A DNA stretch of 64,000 nt, taken from the NCBI RefSeq assembly GCF_002075885.1, contig NZ_MDET01000013.1, positions 32,264-96,263 of the forward strand, given 5' to 3'. Shown piece after piece: positions 27,573 to 35,754 of the stretch; position 1 is the first letter of the stretch, and the number at the start of each line of letters is the position of its first letter. This DNA is from Manganibacter manganicus (GTDB lineage: Bacteria; Pseudomonadota; Alphaproteobacteria; Rhizobiales; Rhizobiaceae). The position numbers and the translations under genes were made by a program. The notes below the pieces were generated by a model. The model had not been told where the DNA came from, did not search any database, and saw only the letters and a list, made by a program, of their open reading frames with translations.

Positions 27573-28516
27573 AGATCATCGCCAAGAATAGTATCGATGC
27601 CGAGGCATCTTTCGATGGTTTGCTAGACTGCGTGATCGTTGGTGGCGGGCCCGCAGGTATGACGGCGGCGATCTATCTCGCGCGCTTTCACCGCAAAGTC
27701 GCCGTGATCGATGACGGCAACAGCCGCGCCCTTTGGATACCCCGTTCCCACAATTGCGCTGGTTTTCCCGAAGGAATCGGCGGCAGCGAGCTCTTGTCCC
27801 GCATGAGAGAACAGGCCGGCTGCTTCGGCGCCATGTTGATCGACGGGCGTATCGAGCAGCTCGATGGCGACGGCGGCTCTTTCGTTGCGCGTGGTGCAGG
27901 CCTGACATTGGAGTGTCGCGCGGTGATCCTTGCGACAGGTACCGTAAACCGGCGGCCGAATATCGATCCGGACACGCATCGTTCTGCGCTCGAGCGAGGG
28001 CAACTGCGCTATTGTCCGATTTGCGATGGCTTCGAAGCGACGGATCAGGCCATAGCGGTGCTGGGCGCTGACCAGCGCGGAGTGGCCGAGGCGCTGTTTC
28101 TCCGCGGTTATTCGAAAGACATCACGCTCATCGCCATGGACGAAGCCGAGATCGGCGCGGACGATCGCCTCAGGCTCGACCATGCCGGCATCAGGCTCGA
28201 ACCCCGTTTCCTCGATCGCCTGGACTTCAGGGAAAGCAAGGTAGCCGTGCGTTTGCGCGGCGGTGGCGAACTCCTTTTCGACACAGTCTATCCAGCGCTC
28301 GGTTCCGATACGAACGACGTGCTGGCAAATGCGCTAACCCTGGAGATGGGCGACGGCTGTTGCATCGCCGTGGACAAGAAGCAGCGCACAAGCCGCAAAG
28401 GCGTCTATGCCGCTGGCGACATCGTCCACGCGCTTGACCAGATCAGCGTCGCGATGGGCCATGCGGCAATCGCCGCGACCACGCTTCACAATGACCTGCG
28501 CGCAAGGGACCAATAA
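27569..28516 (+). CDS. Thioredoxin reductase-like flavoprotein
   Basis: NAD(P)H/FAD-dependent pyridine nucleotide-disulfide oxidoreductase. FAD-binding [16 protein letters not shown] near residue 25, redox pair C149-P-I-C152-D-G, NAD-site region [17 protein letters not shown] and the C-terminal FAD motif [20 protein letters not shown]. At 315 aa it is similar to TrxB. The NAD(P) site has GADQRG instead of GxGxxG, so cofactor use is uncertain. Start codon overlaps the ATPase stop (ATGA), so it is the last gene of the thiol/metal operon and may supply cytosolic electrons to CcdA (inference). Confidence 0.85.
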   Translation: MKIIAKNSIDAEASFDGLLDCVIVGGGPAGMTAAIYLARFHRKVAVIDDGNSRALWIPRSHNCAGFPEGIGGSELLSRMREQAGCFGAMLIDGRIEQLDGDGGSFVARGAGLTLECRAVILATGTVNRRPNIDPDTHRSALERGQLRYCPICDGFEATDQAIAVLGADQRGVAEALFLRGYSKDITLIAMDEAEIGADDRLRLDHAGIRLEPRFLDRLDFRESKVAVRLRGGGELLFDTVYPALGSDTNDVLANALTLEMGDGCCIAVDKKQRTSRKGVYAAGDIVHALDQISVAMGHAAIAATTLHNDLRARDQ

Positions 28517-28606
28517 TGATGAGGCCTGATTGTCGTCACGTCGGCGGACCAAGCCCATGCGACCGGCAGACCTGTCAAAGCGCGATCACCACCGACGAGC
28601 GCACGC

Positions 28607-28744
28607 GTGACGAGGCGCGCCTGGATCAGCGTGGGACTTCGGCTCGCCATTCTGGCGATCATTGTTGCGGGTCTCTGGTCGGGCCGGATCGTCTTGCGAG
28701 ACGCTCCGGAGCCATCGACGGCTTCACGATCCGATGTGAGGTAG
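28607..28744 (+). CDS. Possible 45-residue membrane peptide
   Basis: A GTG-started frame reads TRRAWISVGLRLAILAIIVA, then GLWSGRIVLRDAPEPSTASR and ends. One basic start plus one helix is visible. It follows the TrxR-like gene by 90 bp and converges on the MerR gene. There is no clear ribosome site and no known family, so it may be spurious or a remnant. Confidence 0.25.
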   Translation: MTRRAWISVGLRLAILAIIVAGLWSGRIVLRDAPEPSTASRSDVR

Positions 28745-28807
28745 CGTGACGACCGAACGCTTTGTGCGACATAGGCCGCGATGACTCGCTATTGAGCCTC
28801 TGCGCGG

Positions 28808-29227
28808 TCAGTTCACCTCCAGCGGCAAGGGCGACAGGGTTTCGATGATCCGGCATTCGGCAACTGTCCCGCATCGACATTGAGAGAGCAACCGATCCAG
28901 CTCCCTCTGCAGCGCTTTGAGATCGGCGATCTTTCGTTCGACCTCCGCCAGGTGCTCCTTGGCGATCTCATCAACTGCTTCGCACGATCTCGACCGGTCG
29001 TCGGCGAGGTCGAGAAGCACACGGATCTGGTCAAGCGAAAATCCGAGGTCGCGGGCACGGCGGATGAAGCTGAGGCGATTGAGATCCGCCGGCGCGTATG
29101 AGCGGTAGTTGCCTTCGGTTCGTGCGGGTTTTGCGAGCAATCCGCTTTTTTCGTAAAAGCGGATGGTCTCAACCTTGGTGGCGGTCATTCGCGACAGCGT
29201 GCCGATGGTCAGGTGTTTGTTCGTCAT
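28808..29227 (-). CDS. MerR-family metal regulator (PbrR/CadR/ZntR-like)
   Basis: Transcriptional activator of the MerR family. N-terminal HTH LTIGTLSRMTATKVETIRFYEKSGLL, RSYAPADLNRLSFIRRARDLGF, dimerisation helix 86-113, and a C-terminal metal loop with C117-R-C119 and C125. Cys82 precedes the long helix. The Cys positions match the C77/C112/C119-124 pattern of Pb/Cd/Zn sensors more than the two-Cys loop of CueR. At 139 aa it is full length. Divergent from the HMA/ATPase genes, with PbrR/CadR-type operators in the shared intergenic region and at two further promoters downstream. Confidence 0.88.
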   Translation of the reverse strand: MTNKHLTIGTLSRMTATKVETIRFYEKSGLLAKPARTEGNYRSYAPADLNRLSFIRRARDLGFSLDQIRVLLDLADDRSRSCEAVDEIAKEHLAEVERKIADLKALQRELDRLLSQCRCGTVAECRIIETLSPLPLEVN

Positions 29228-29232
29228 CCGAA

Positions 29233-29256
29233 GGTCCCTATAGTGACTACAGGGTT
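29233..29256 (-). promoter_or_regulatory. PbrR/CadR-type operator at the merR start
   Basis: The dyad TCCCTATAGTGACTACAGGG lies a few bases upstream of the merR start codon. It matches the ACCCTRTAGYNRCTAYAGGGT pattern of the other operators in this module. Placed this close to the start it is likely autoregulatory. The -35/-10 hexamers are poor in either direction. Confidence 0.55.
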
Positions 29257-29322
29257 AGATAGTTGAAACTGCGCCGTCTTGCTAGGCGTGAATGCAACGT
29301 TTCCAGATCGTCAAAAAGCCTA

Positions 29323-29353
29323 TTGACCCTGTAGCGGCTACAGGCACCACATT
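29323..29353 (+). promoter_or_regulatory. MerR-regulated promoter of the HMA/ATPase operon
   Basis: -35 TTGACC (29323-29328), 19-bp spacer CTGTAGCGGCTACAGGCAC and -10 CACATT (29348-29353), 33 bp before the HMA-protein start. The spacer holds the CTGTAG-n3-CTACAG dyad typical of PbrR/CadR targets. Confidence 0.7.
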
Positions 29354-29385
29354 GCACGTCATCGTTCAGAAACAGGAGTTCACCG

Positions 29386-29610
29386 ATGACTACTTCGGCA
29401 CGAGAGACCATCGAATTCAAGATCGAGGGGATGGACTGCGCACACTGCGTCAGCACCATCGAGAAGGCGGTAGGCGCATTATCGGGGGTGGAAGCTGTCA
29501 AGGTTTCGCTCACAGACAACAGCGCCATCGTCAGGCTGGACCCAAGCCAGATATCGCAGGACGCCGTCTTCGAAGCCGTCGAGGATGCAGGATACGACGT
29601 TCCGCGATGA
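29386..29610 (+). CDS. HMA-domain metallochaperone (CopZ-like)
   Basis: A 74-residue single heavy-metal-associated domain with the metal loop GMDCAHCVSTIEKAV and the GYDVP end. Such proteins carry Cu(I) or related soft metals to P1B ATPases in the cytoplasm. Its stop overlaps the start of the ATPase (ATGA at 29607), so the pair is co-translated. Confidence 0.9.
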   Translation: MTTSARETIEFKIEGMDCAHCVSTIEKAVGALSGVEAVKVSLTDNSAIVRLDPSQISQDAVFEAVEDAGYDVPR

Positions 29611-31679
29611 GCACCCTTGAGCTTCCGATCGGCGGCATGGACTGCGCCGCCTGCGCAAAGAAAGTCCAGCGAGCCTTGAAGAAGCTCCCAGGCGTCGAGA
29701 ATGTCGAAGTGCTTCTCAGCGCCGAAAAAGCCGTAATCGACCTCGATCCAAAGCTCGTGACGCGCGATACGCTGCGAGCGACTGTCGAGAAGGTTGGCTT
29801 TACCGTTCCTCAGCCCCAGACGCCTGACTACGTCAAGCATGGCAGCGATCTGCAGAAGAAGCTGTTCACCCTTCTCGGCATCCTCTTCGGCGTCATTTTG
29901 TTGCTGGTCGTGATCGGCGAAGGGCTTGGTCTTTTCGATGCGATCACCGATCGGGTCCCGTTGTGGCTGGGAACGCTTGTCGTCGTCGCCTTCGGCGCCA
30001 CCATCTTCATCGATGTCATCAAATCCGCGCTGCGAATGGAGGTCACCAGTCATACGCTGATGTCGGTCGGCGCCGTTGCGGCGCTTGTCACCGGCCAGTG
30101 GGCTACGGCTGCAATCGTGATCTTTTTCATGCGAGTCGGTGTCTTCGCGGAACGCTTCACAAGCGAGAAGGCGCGTCAGCTCCTCAAGGAGCTGACAGCG
30201 CTTGCGCCGGTTCGTGCCCGGGTTGTGCGGGATGGCGAAGAGATCGAAGTGGATATCGCGCAGGTCGGCATCGGCGACATCGTGCTGGTCCGGCCGGGCG
30301 AGCGCGTTCCGGTGGACGGCGTGGTTGTTGAGGGCCAAGCCACCCTCGACCAGGCCGCCATCACGGGTGAGAGCATGCCGGTCGAAGCCGAGGTCGGCAG
30401 CAAGGTCTTTGCCGCGACATTGGCGAAGCTCGGCCATCTCAAATTGCGCGCCGAAAAGGTCGGGCGCGACACCACATTCGGTCGTACCGTCAAGTTGGTC
30501 GAGGAAGCCGAGGCCAATCGTGGCGACGTGCAGCGCCTCGCCGACAAGTTCAGCGGTTACTATCTACCGATCGTCGCGGGCATCGCGATCCTCACCTATG
30601 TGCTGAGTGGCAATGTGATGGCAGTCGTCGCCGTCCTGGTGGTCGCCTGTTCGTGCTCGTTCGCTTTGGCCACGCCGATCGCCATGATGGCGTCTATCGG
30701 GGCTGCGGCAAAGCGTGGCCTCCTGATCAAGGGGGGAAAGTATGTCGAGGCGATCAAGTCGGCCGACGTCGTTCTGGTCGACAAGACTGGCACGCTGACC
30801 ACGGGCAAACCCAACGTCACCGATATTGTCTCGCTCGACGGTACCTCGGAAGAGACGCTGCTGCAGATCGCGGCGACGGCCGAGCGTCACTCGGAGCATC
30901 CGCTGGCGGAAGCTGTTCGCTTGCATGCACGTGACAGGAGTGTGCGGGCGAGAGAACCGGAGCGTTTTGAGACGCTTCCAGGCAAGGGGATCCGGGCCGT
31001 CGTTGACGGAAAGACAGTGGAGATCGGCAATCGAAGGCTGGTTTCGATTGGCGAAGATCATCCCGAGATCGCTCGTCTCGAAGGGGAAGGCAAGACGCTT
31101 TTGATCATGGCGATCGATGGACGCCTGTCCGGCATCCTCGCCGCAATGGATACGGTGCGGCCGGAGGTAGGCACAGCAATTGAGGAGATCCGCAAACTTG
31201 GCATCAAGCGGATAGAGCTCCTCACCGGCGACAATGAGCGCACCGCCGCAGCCATCGCCGGACCTCTCGGCATCGGCTTCCAGGCCAATCTCCTGCCGGA
31301 AGACAAGATCCGTGTTGTTCGCGAACTGCAGGCGAAGGGGCACCGAGTCGTCATGGTCGGCGACGGAGTCAACGACGCGCCAGCGCTCGCACAGGCTGAC
31401 GTCGGCATCGCCATGGGCGGCGGCACGGATGTCGCGATGGAAGCAGCGCATATCGTGCTCATGCGCGAGGATTGGTCGCTCGTAGCTGACTGCTTCCGTA
31501 TAGCGCGCAGGACCATGGGTGTCGTGAAGATGAACATCGCGTTCACCGCGCTCTATAATCTTGCGGGGCTTTCCCTTGCGGCGTTCGGCATCATTCCGCC
31601 GATCCTCGCGGCTTCCCTGCAGGCCATTCCCGACATCGGAATACTGGCGAATTCGTCTCGCCTGATCCGACAACGATAG
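29607..31679 (+). CDS. P1B-type heavy-metal ATPase with CSC motif in TM4
   Basis: Metal-transporting ATPase of 690 aa. One N-terminal HMA domain (GGMDCAACAKKV, residues 9-20), transmembrane region, ITGES actuator, DKTGT phosphorylation site (392-396), [10 protein letters not shown] and a C-terminal helix pair ending SLQAIPDIGILANSSRL. The metal-site motif in TM4 reads A-C348-S349-C350-S-F-A-L-A-T-P: the proline of CPC is replaced by serine. A CSC(S) group (proposed P1B-7) has been described in P1B classification, substrate not settled as far as I recall. Controlled by the MerR-type promoter at 29323. Confidence 0.88.
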   Translation: MSTLELPIGGMDCAACAKKVQRALKKLPGVENVEVLLSAEKAVIDLDPKLVTRDTLRATVEKVGFTVPQPQTPDYVKHGSDLQKKLFTLLGILFGVILLLVVIGEGLGLFDAITDRVPLWLGTLVVVAFGATIFIDVIKSALRMEVTSHTLMSVGAVAALVTGQWATAAIVIFFMRVGVFAERFTSEKARQLLKELTALAPVRARVVRDGEEIEVDIAQVGIGDIVLVRPGERVPVDGVVVEGQATLDQAAITGESMPVEAEVGSKVFAATLAKLGHLKLRAEKVGRDTTFGRTVKLVEEAEANRGDVQRLADKFSGYYLPIVAGIAILTYVLSGNVMAVVAVLVVACSCSFALATPIAMMASIGAAAKRGLLIKGGKYVEAIKSADVVLVDKTGTLTTGKPNVTDIVSLDGTSEETLLQIAATAERHSEHPLAEAVRLHARDRSVRAREPERFETLPGKGIRAVVDGKTVEIGNRRLVSIGEDHPEIARLEGEGKTLLIMAIDGRLSGILAAMDTVRPEVGTAIEEIRKLGIKRIELLTGDNERTAAAIAGPLGIGFQANLLPEDKIRVVRELQAKGHRVVMVGDGVNDAPALAQADVGIAMGGGTDVAMEAAHIVLMREDWSLVADCFRIARRTMGVVKMNIAFTALYNLAGLSLAAFGIIPPILAASLQAIPDIGILANSSRLIRQR

Positions 31680-31789
31680 CGTCAGTGGACTGGCGTGCTG
31701 CAACCGCTGTCACGCCGGTTCCGACATTGTGCTCAAAACGAAACGACGGGTAGACACGGGAGACTTCATTCGGAAGCGTCAACGATGTG

Positions 31790-32407
31790 TCACTTGCCGG
31801 ACTTCAACACGAGATTCCTGATCTTTTGCAGGCGGGTGTCCCGCAGCTCGTGCATGTCGAGCACCCCCGCGCGTCCGCCTTCGGCATCCACAAGAAAGAC
31901 GCCGGCCGTATGCTCCATAGTGTAGTTGTCCCCTCCTGTCGGCACTTTTTGCGCTCTCGCGCCAAACGCTTGCAGGACGGCTTCTGTTTGCTCTCGCGTA
32001 CCCCTCAAGGCAAGGATACGACTGTCAAACGCCGTCATGTAAGTCGAAAGCATTTCCTGTGTATCTCGGTCCGGATCGACGCTGATGAGCAGTATATTAA
32101 ATGCGTCCGCGACGGGTCCGAGCTCCACCATCAACTCGGTGAGTTCGAAAAGTGTGGTCGGACAGATGTCCGGACAGTTGGTGAAGCCGAAAAAGGCCAG
32201 ATAAGGCTTACCACGCAGCGTCTCGTTCGAAACGATCTGACCCGGGTGGGAAATCAGCTGGAAAGCTCTGCTTGTCCTGGATGAAGAACCGCCAGTGTGG
32301 ATTGATTCTTTGGCCACCGGCAATACGCCCACGACGTATGCAAAACCAGCGAACGCAAGCGATGCGATCAGAAGTGCAAGCAGAATTGACGTACGCGTTG
32401 TCATCAT
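31790..32407 (-). CDS. Sco1/SenC-type copper chaperone
   Basis: Membrane-anchored thioredoxin-fold protein that metallates the CuA site or acts as thiol reductase. An N-terminal helix (residues 7-28) is followed by FGFTNCPDICPTTL (C78, C82), ISVDPDRDT and the copper-ligand His in NYTMEHTAGVFLVD. At 205 aa it is typical. Start at ATG 32407 chosen because it follows the TTGACC/19/TAGAAG promoter (32457-32487). Convergent with the CSC ATPase gene. Close paralogue at 33157. Confidence 0.9.
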   Translation of the reverse strand: MMTTRTSILLALLIASLAFAGFAYVVGVLPVAKESIHTGGSSSRTSRAFQLISHPGQIVSNETLRGKPYLAFFGFTNCPDICPTTLFELTELMVELGPVADAFNILLISVDPDRDTQEMLSTYMTAFDSRILALRGTREQTEAVLQAFGARAQKVPTGGDNYTMEHTAGVFLVDAEGGRAGVLDMHELRDTRLQKIRNLVLKSGK

Positions 32408-32456
32408 GTCCTGTTCATTGCGACGCTTCCGAACTTGAATCGGGCGCTGCCTACAA

Positions 32457-32487
32457 CTTCTAGACCCCCTAGCGACTATAGGGTCAA
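32457..32487 (-). promoter_or_regulatory. MerR-regulated promoter of the first sco gene
   Basis: Minus strand: -35 TTGACC (32482-32487), 19-bp spacer CTATAGTCGCTAGGGGGTC, -10 TAGAAG (32457-32462). The ACCCTATAG-n3-CTAGGGGGT dyad is a slightly degenerate copy of the operator at 29323 and 32600. Confidence 0.65.
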
Positions 32488-32599
32488 CATGTTGGTGAGC
32501 AATGCGGCACCCTGTTCGTATGCCTAGCTGTATCGTGCATTGCAAAGCTTCTTACCTTCACCGCACAAGCCCAAGCGACCTTTTGTCCGAAGCCGGCAA

Positions 32600-32630
32600 T
32601 TGACCCTGAAGCCGCTACAGGGTCTATCAG
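32600..32630 (+). promoter_or_regulatory. MerR-regulated promoter of the PCuAC-sco-lspA-dsbA run
   Basis: Plus strand: -35 TTGACC (32600-32605), 19-bp spacer CTGAAGCCGCTACAGGGTC, -10 TATCAG (32625-32630), 30 bp before the PCuAC start. It carries the same dyad arms as the other operators in the module (ACCCTGAAG/CTACAGGGT). Confidence 0.65.
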
Positions 32631-32659
32631 GTGACAAAAATTCAGAGACGAGTGCTTCC

Positions 32660-33094
32660 ATGAAGACCCGATCAATCGCATTTGTGACCGTCGTGGCATC
32701 GGTCGTTGCCACCTCAGCTCTGTCCCATGACTTCCAAGGTGGTTCGATCGGGATCATTCACCCCTGGTCACGAGCAACCCCACCTGGCGCTCCGGTCGCC
32801 GGCGGATATCTCAAGATTGAAAATGCCGGCGCCGAGCCCGATCGGCTTGTTTCGGTAACGTCCGAAATTGCGGCAAGCACGGAGCTGCATGAATCCGTGG
32901 TGAAAGATGGCGTCGCAAGCATGCGCCCTGCGGAGGGTCCACTGGAAGTGCCGGCAGGGCAGACGGTTGAGGTTGGCGCCGGCAATCACATCATGTTCTT
33001 GAAGCCGGTCAGAACCCTGAAGACAGGCGAGGAATTCAAGGCGACGCTTGTCTTCGAAAAAGCGGGGCCGATCGAGGTCGTGTTCGTCGTTTAG
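32660..33094 (+). CDS. PCu(A)C periplasmic copper chaperone
   Basis: Signal peptide (SIAFVTVVASVVATSALS) and DUF461 domain with IIHPWSRATPPGAPVAGGYL, the copper-site elements STELHE, MRP and NHIMFLKPVRTLKTGEEF. Delivers Cu(I) to CuA sites with Sco. At 144 aa it is normal. All Met/His ligands appear present, unlike the homologue at 6700. First gene after the MerR-type promoter at 32600; the second sco gene follows. Confidence 0.9.
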   Translation: MKTRSIAFVTVVASVVATSALSHDFQGGSIGIIHPWSRATPPGAPVAGGYLKIENAGAEPDRLVSVTSEIAASTELHESVVKDGVASMRPAEGPLEVPAGQTVEVGAGNHIMFLKPVRTLKTGEEFKATLVFEKAGPIEVVFVV

Positions 33095-33156
33095 GGGATG
33101 GGCAGCCGCGCGCCCGAGGAAGGCTCGGAGCACGGCGCTGGTCACGCGGCAGGACA

Positions 33157-33762
33157 ATGAACCTGTTGCGGGTCATCAGGGTTGTCACGTGGACGGCAAT
33201 CGCTGCGATCGCCGCGGGCACAGCAGCCATCTATTTCTTGGGGCCGGGAAACGGGGGCTTGGCAACCTCAATTTCGGGTAAGGCGGCTATCGGCGGGCCC
33301 TTCTCGCTCGTGTCGCATAAGGGAGAACGCGTTTCCAACGAAACACTGCGAGGGAAGCCCTATCTGGCCTTTTCTGGCTTCACCAACTGTCCCCATATCT
33401 GTCCTACGACGCTTTTCGAGCTTTCAGACATGATCGATGAACTCGGAGCCGATTTTGACGAGTTCAACGTCCTGTTGATCAGCGTCGATCCTGAGCGCGA
33501 TTCTCAGGAGTTGCTCGCGACGTACATGACCGCATTCGATCCGCGGATCCTGGCCCTCAGAGGGACCCGTAAGGAGACCGACGCGGTCGTCAAATCCTTC
33601 GCGGCGGCGGCGATCAAGGTGCCTCTGGACGGCGGCAACTATACCATGGAGCACACCGCGGGCGTTTATCTGATGGACGAGAATGGCGAGTATGCTGGAC
33701 TGATGCGCATGGATGAGCCGCGAGAACAGCGGATGCAGGCGCTACGAGATCTCGCAGGTTAG
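33157..33762 (+). CDS. Sco1/SenC-type copper chaperone (second copy)
   Basis: N-terminal helix (residues 9-29), then FSGFTNCPHICPTTL (C78, C82) and NYTMEHTAGVYLMD with the ligand His. At 201 aa it is very similar to the 31790 gene (VSNETLRGKPYLAF is identical), so the pair arose by local duplication. Lies between the PCuAC and lspA genes in one direction, 10 bp before lspA. Confidence 0.9.
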   Translation: MNLLRVIRVVTWTAIAAIAAGTAAIYFLGPGNGGLATSISGKAAIGGPFSLVSHKGERVSNETLRGKPYLAFSGFTNCPHICPTTLFELSDMIDELGADFDEFNVLLISVDPERDSQELLATYMTAFDPRILALRGTRKETDAVVKSFAAAAIKVPLDGGNYTMEHTAGVYLMDENGEYAGLMRMDEPREQRMQALRDLAG

Positions 33763-33772
33763 GGCCAGCTCT

Positions 33773-34552
33773 ATGATGCGTCTGGGCCTGTCGATCAGCT
33801 TTATGTGGTTCATCGTCGACCAGGCAACGAAATGGTGGATTGTAACCTATGTGATGGATCCGCCGCGGGTGATCCCGATCACCCGCTTCTTCAACATCGT
33901 CCTTGGTCGGAACACGGGCGTCAGCTTCGGGCTGTTTGGTGATGTGTCGCCGTGGCTGCTCGTCGTCGTTGCGGCAGCCATAGTTGCGACGCTGATGACC
34001 TGGATGTGGCGCGCGGAAACGCGCATGGCTGCGATCGCGTTCGGCCTCGTTTCTGGAGGGGCTGTCGGCAACGTTGTGGATCGGCTGCGCCATGGAGGCG
34101 TGACTGATTTTCTGGATTTCTATGTCGGCCAATGGCATTGGCCCGCTTTCAACATGGCCGATGTCGGCATCGTTTGCGGCGTAGCGCTATTGCTGGTGGC
34201 AGAGTCTCATTCTTCAAGGACATGTGAAGCGCGATGCCTGCAATGTTCCGCGCGGCTGACTGCCACAATCAACGAAGGGAGAGAAAATGACGCATCTGAT
34301 GGATGGAGCCTTCTCGCGCGCTGGACCGCGCTCCAGGGCCGGGTCACCAACCCACCCGCTACGCAGCCTGACGCGCTTGGCCGGCTTCGTGCTCACCCTG
34401 CTCGCAGCGATGATAATCTCACACTCGCCGGCAGCCGCCGACCCTGTCGACAAGTCACAGATCGAAGAGATCGTGCGAGACTATATTATCGAGAACCCCG
34501 AGATCATCGAAGAGGCCTTGGGCGTGCTGCAAACCCGGTCGCAGGAGGCTGA
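33773..34552 (+). CDS. lspA: Signal peptidase II (paralogue 3) with run-on C-terminus
   Basis: The first 140 residues form a complete LspA: VDQATKWWIVTYVMDPPRVI, VLGRNTGVSFGLF, GNVVDRLRHGGVTDFLDFYV and HWPAFNMADVGI with both catalytic Asps. After GVALLLVA the frame continues for about 115 residues into DNA that overlaps the next gene. Another frame gives VSFFKDM and stops at 34225-34227, the expected place. A one-base indel near 34200 explains this; the catalytic core should still work. It follows sco by 10 bp. Confidence 0.8.
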   Translation: MMRLGLSISFMWFIVDQATKWWIVTYVMDPPRVIPITRFFNIVLGRNTGVSFGLFGDVSPWLLVVVAAAIVATLMTWMWRAETRMAAIAFGLVSGGAVGNVVDRLRHGGVTDFLDFYVGQWHWPAFNMADVGIVCGVALLLVAESHSSRTCEARCLQCSARLTATINEGRENDASDGWSLLARWTALQGRVTNPPATQPDALGRLRAHPARSDDNLTLAGSRRPCRQVTDRRDRARLYYREPRDHRRGLGRAANPVAGG

Positions 34553-35106
34553 AGCCAAAGCCAGAGCCTCAGCCGTTGTCGCCGAGCAAGATGCTCTTTT
34601 TCAGTCGGAAGACGATCTGGCGATGGGAAATCACCGCCGGTGACGTGACATTGGTGGAATTCTTCGACTTCAATTGCGCCTACTGCAAACGCGCGGCGCC
34701 GGATGTCCAGGCACTAGTCGCGAGCGATCCTAATCTCCGCGTCGTGCTAAAGGATTTTCCGATCCTGGGCGAGCAATCTGTCGAGGCTGCCAAAGTGGGA
34801 CTTGCGGTGAAACGGCTGATGGGAGCGGTCGTCGCGGGAGAGTTTCATAAGAGGCTTATCGGCCTGCAGGGACGCGCAGACGGCCGGCGCGCCATGGAAC
34901 TGGCCGAGGAACTGGGGATCGATCACCAGCGGCTGGAAACTGAGGCATCGGGCAAGGACATCGAGACAATCATCGCCACGAATCTAGCGCTGGCGCAGCG
35001 TCTCGGACTCACCGGCACGCCATCCTTTATCGTGGGAGATAGCATCATCGAGGGTGAAGTCGGAGTAGAACTCCTCAGAAAGGCAATCAAGGCTGCCCGA
35101 CAGTAA
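34287..35106 (+). pseudogene. DsbA-like oxidoreductase with single frameshift
   Basis: Paralogue of the 48-788 gene. The first frame has a secretion helix, then DKSQIEEIVRDYIIENPEII and stops after LAMGNHRR. The second frame continues AGDVTLVEFFDFNCAYCKRA (C-A-Y-C) to GLTGTPSFIVGDSIIEG and the normal end. Removing one base in AATCACCGCCGG near 34630-34640 restores GNPAGDVTLVEF. Start ATG 34287 follows GGGAGAG. It is either a recent pseudogene or a sequence error; the two halves show no other damage. Confidence 0.85.
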
Positions 35107-35249
35107 ACTCACTGGTCTGGTCTCCCAGTGATCTATCCCGGTCGGCTTAGCAATTGTTTTGCAGTTGCCCATCCCGCCCCGCGCCAAGATGAGCGCCGCC
35201 TCTTTCTCGCGGTGTCTCCCGCAAAAAAGCCGTGCTAACGTTGACAATA

Positions 35250-35300
35250 ATGGGGATGGGGTTCCCCCGATAACCGCCGCGAAGGCTGATGACTCCTACC
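35250..35300 (+). promoter_or_regulatory. Fluoride (crcB) riboswitch
   Basis: The segment ATGGGGATGGGGTTCCCCCG, then ATAACCGCC and GGCTGATGACTCCTACC, matches the crcB RNA core: GGxGATGGxGTTCxCC, AACCGC, CTGATGACTCCTAC. It lies about 80 bp before crcB on the same strand. It senses cytoplasmic fluoride and turns on the exporter. Confidence 0.92.
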
Positions 35301-35381
35301 GGGCGCGCACGTCGCGGTAGAAGCTTCTTGCCTTGTCGCTGCTCTGCGCGCCTTCAACTGCAATGGCTGAAAGGAGCGCTT

Positions 35382-35747
35382 ATGCAAGCCTATCTGATTG
35401 TCTTTCTCGGGGCCGGGATCGGCGAGGCGGCGCGCCGTGGCGTCAATGTCGCCGCCCTCCGTCTGCTCGGCTTCGGCTTCCCCTATGGCACACTGGCCGT
35501 CAACATCGCTGGTTCGCTCATCATGGGTCTGCTGGCAGGCTGGTTCGCCCATAAGGGCGATCCCGGCCAGACCTGGCGGCTCTTCCTGACCACAGGCATT
35601 CTCGGCGGCTTCACCACCTTCTCGACCTTCTCGCTCGATGCGGCTCTGCTCTACGAACGGGGAGAGGTAGGGATGGCAGCCTTCTACGTCGCCGCCTCGG
35701 TCGGACTGGCGCTTGCCGGACTGTCCATCGTCCGTTTTCTATCGTGA
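35382..35747 (+). CDS. crcB: Fluoride ion channel CrcB/Fluc
   Basis: Small four-helix dual-topology fluoride channel. Start at ATG 35382 with AAGGAG 8 bp upstream. It shows FLGAGIGEAARRGVNV, YGTLAVNIAGSLIMGLLAGW, TGILGGFTTFSTFSLDA and a final helix. At 121 aa it is normal. Downstream of the riboswitch and 8 bp before the EamA gene. Confidence 0.95.
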   Translation: MQAYLIVFLGAGIGEAARRGVNVAALRLLGFGFPYGTLAVNIAGSLIMGLLAGWFAHKGDPGQTWRLFLTTGILGGFTTFSTFSLDAALLYERGEVGMAAFYVAASVGLALAGLSIVRFLS

Positions 35748-35754
35748 GGCACAC

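Noticed and set aside
33773..34552. LspA fused to a new C-terminal domain
   Set aside because: The extra 115 residues are low-quality and overlap the dsbA-like start; the expected LspA end is in a neighbouring frame, so a frameshift is more likely than a fusion.
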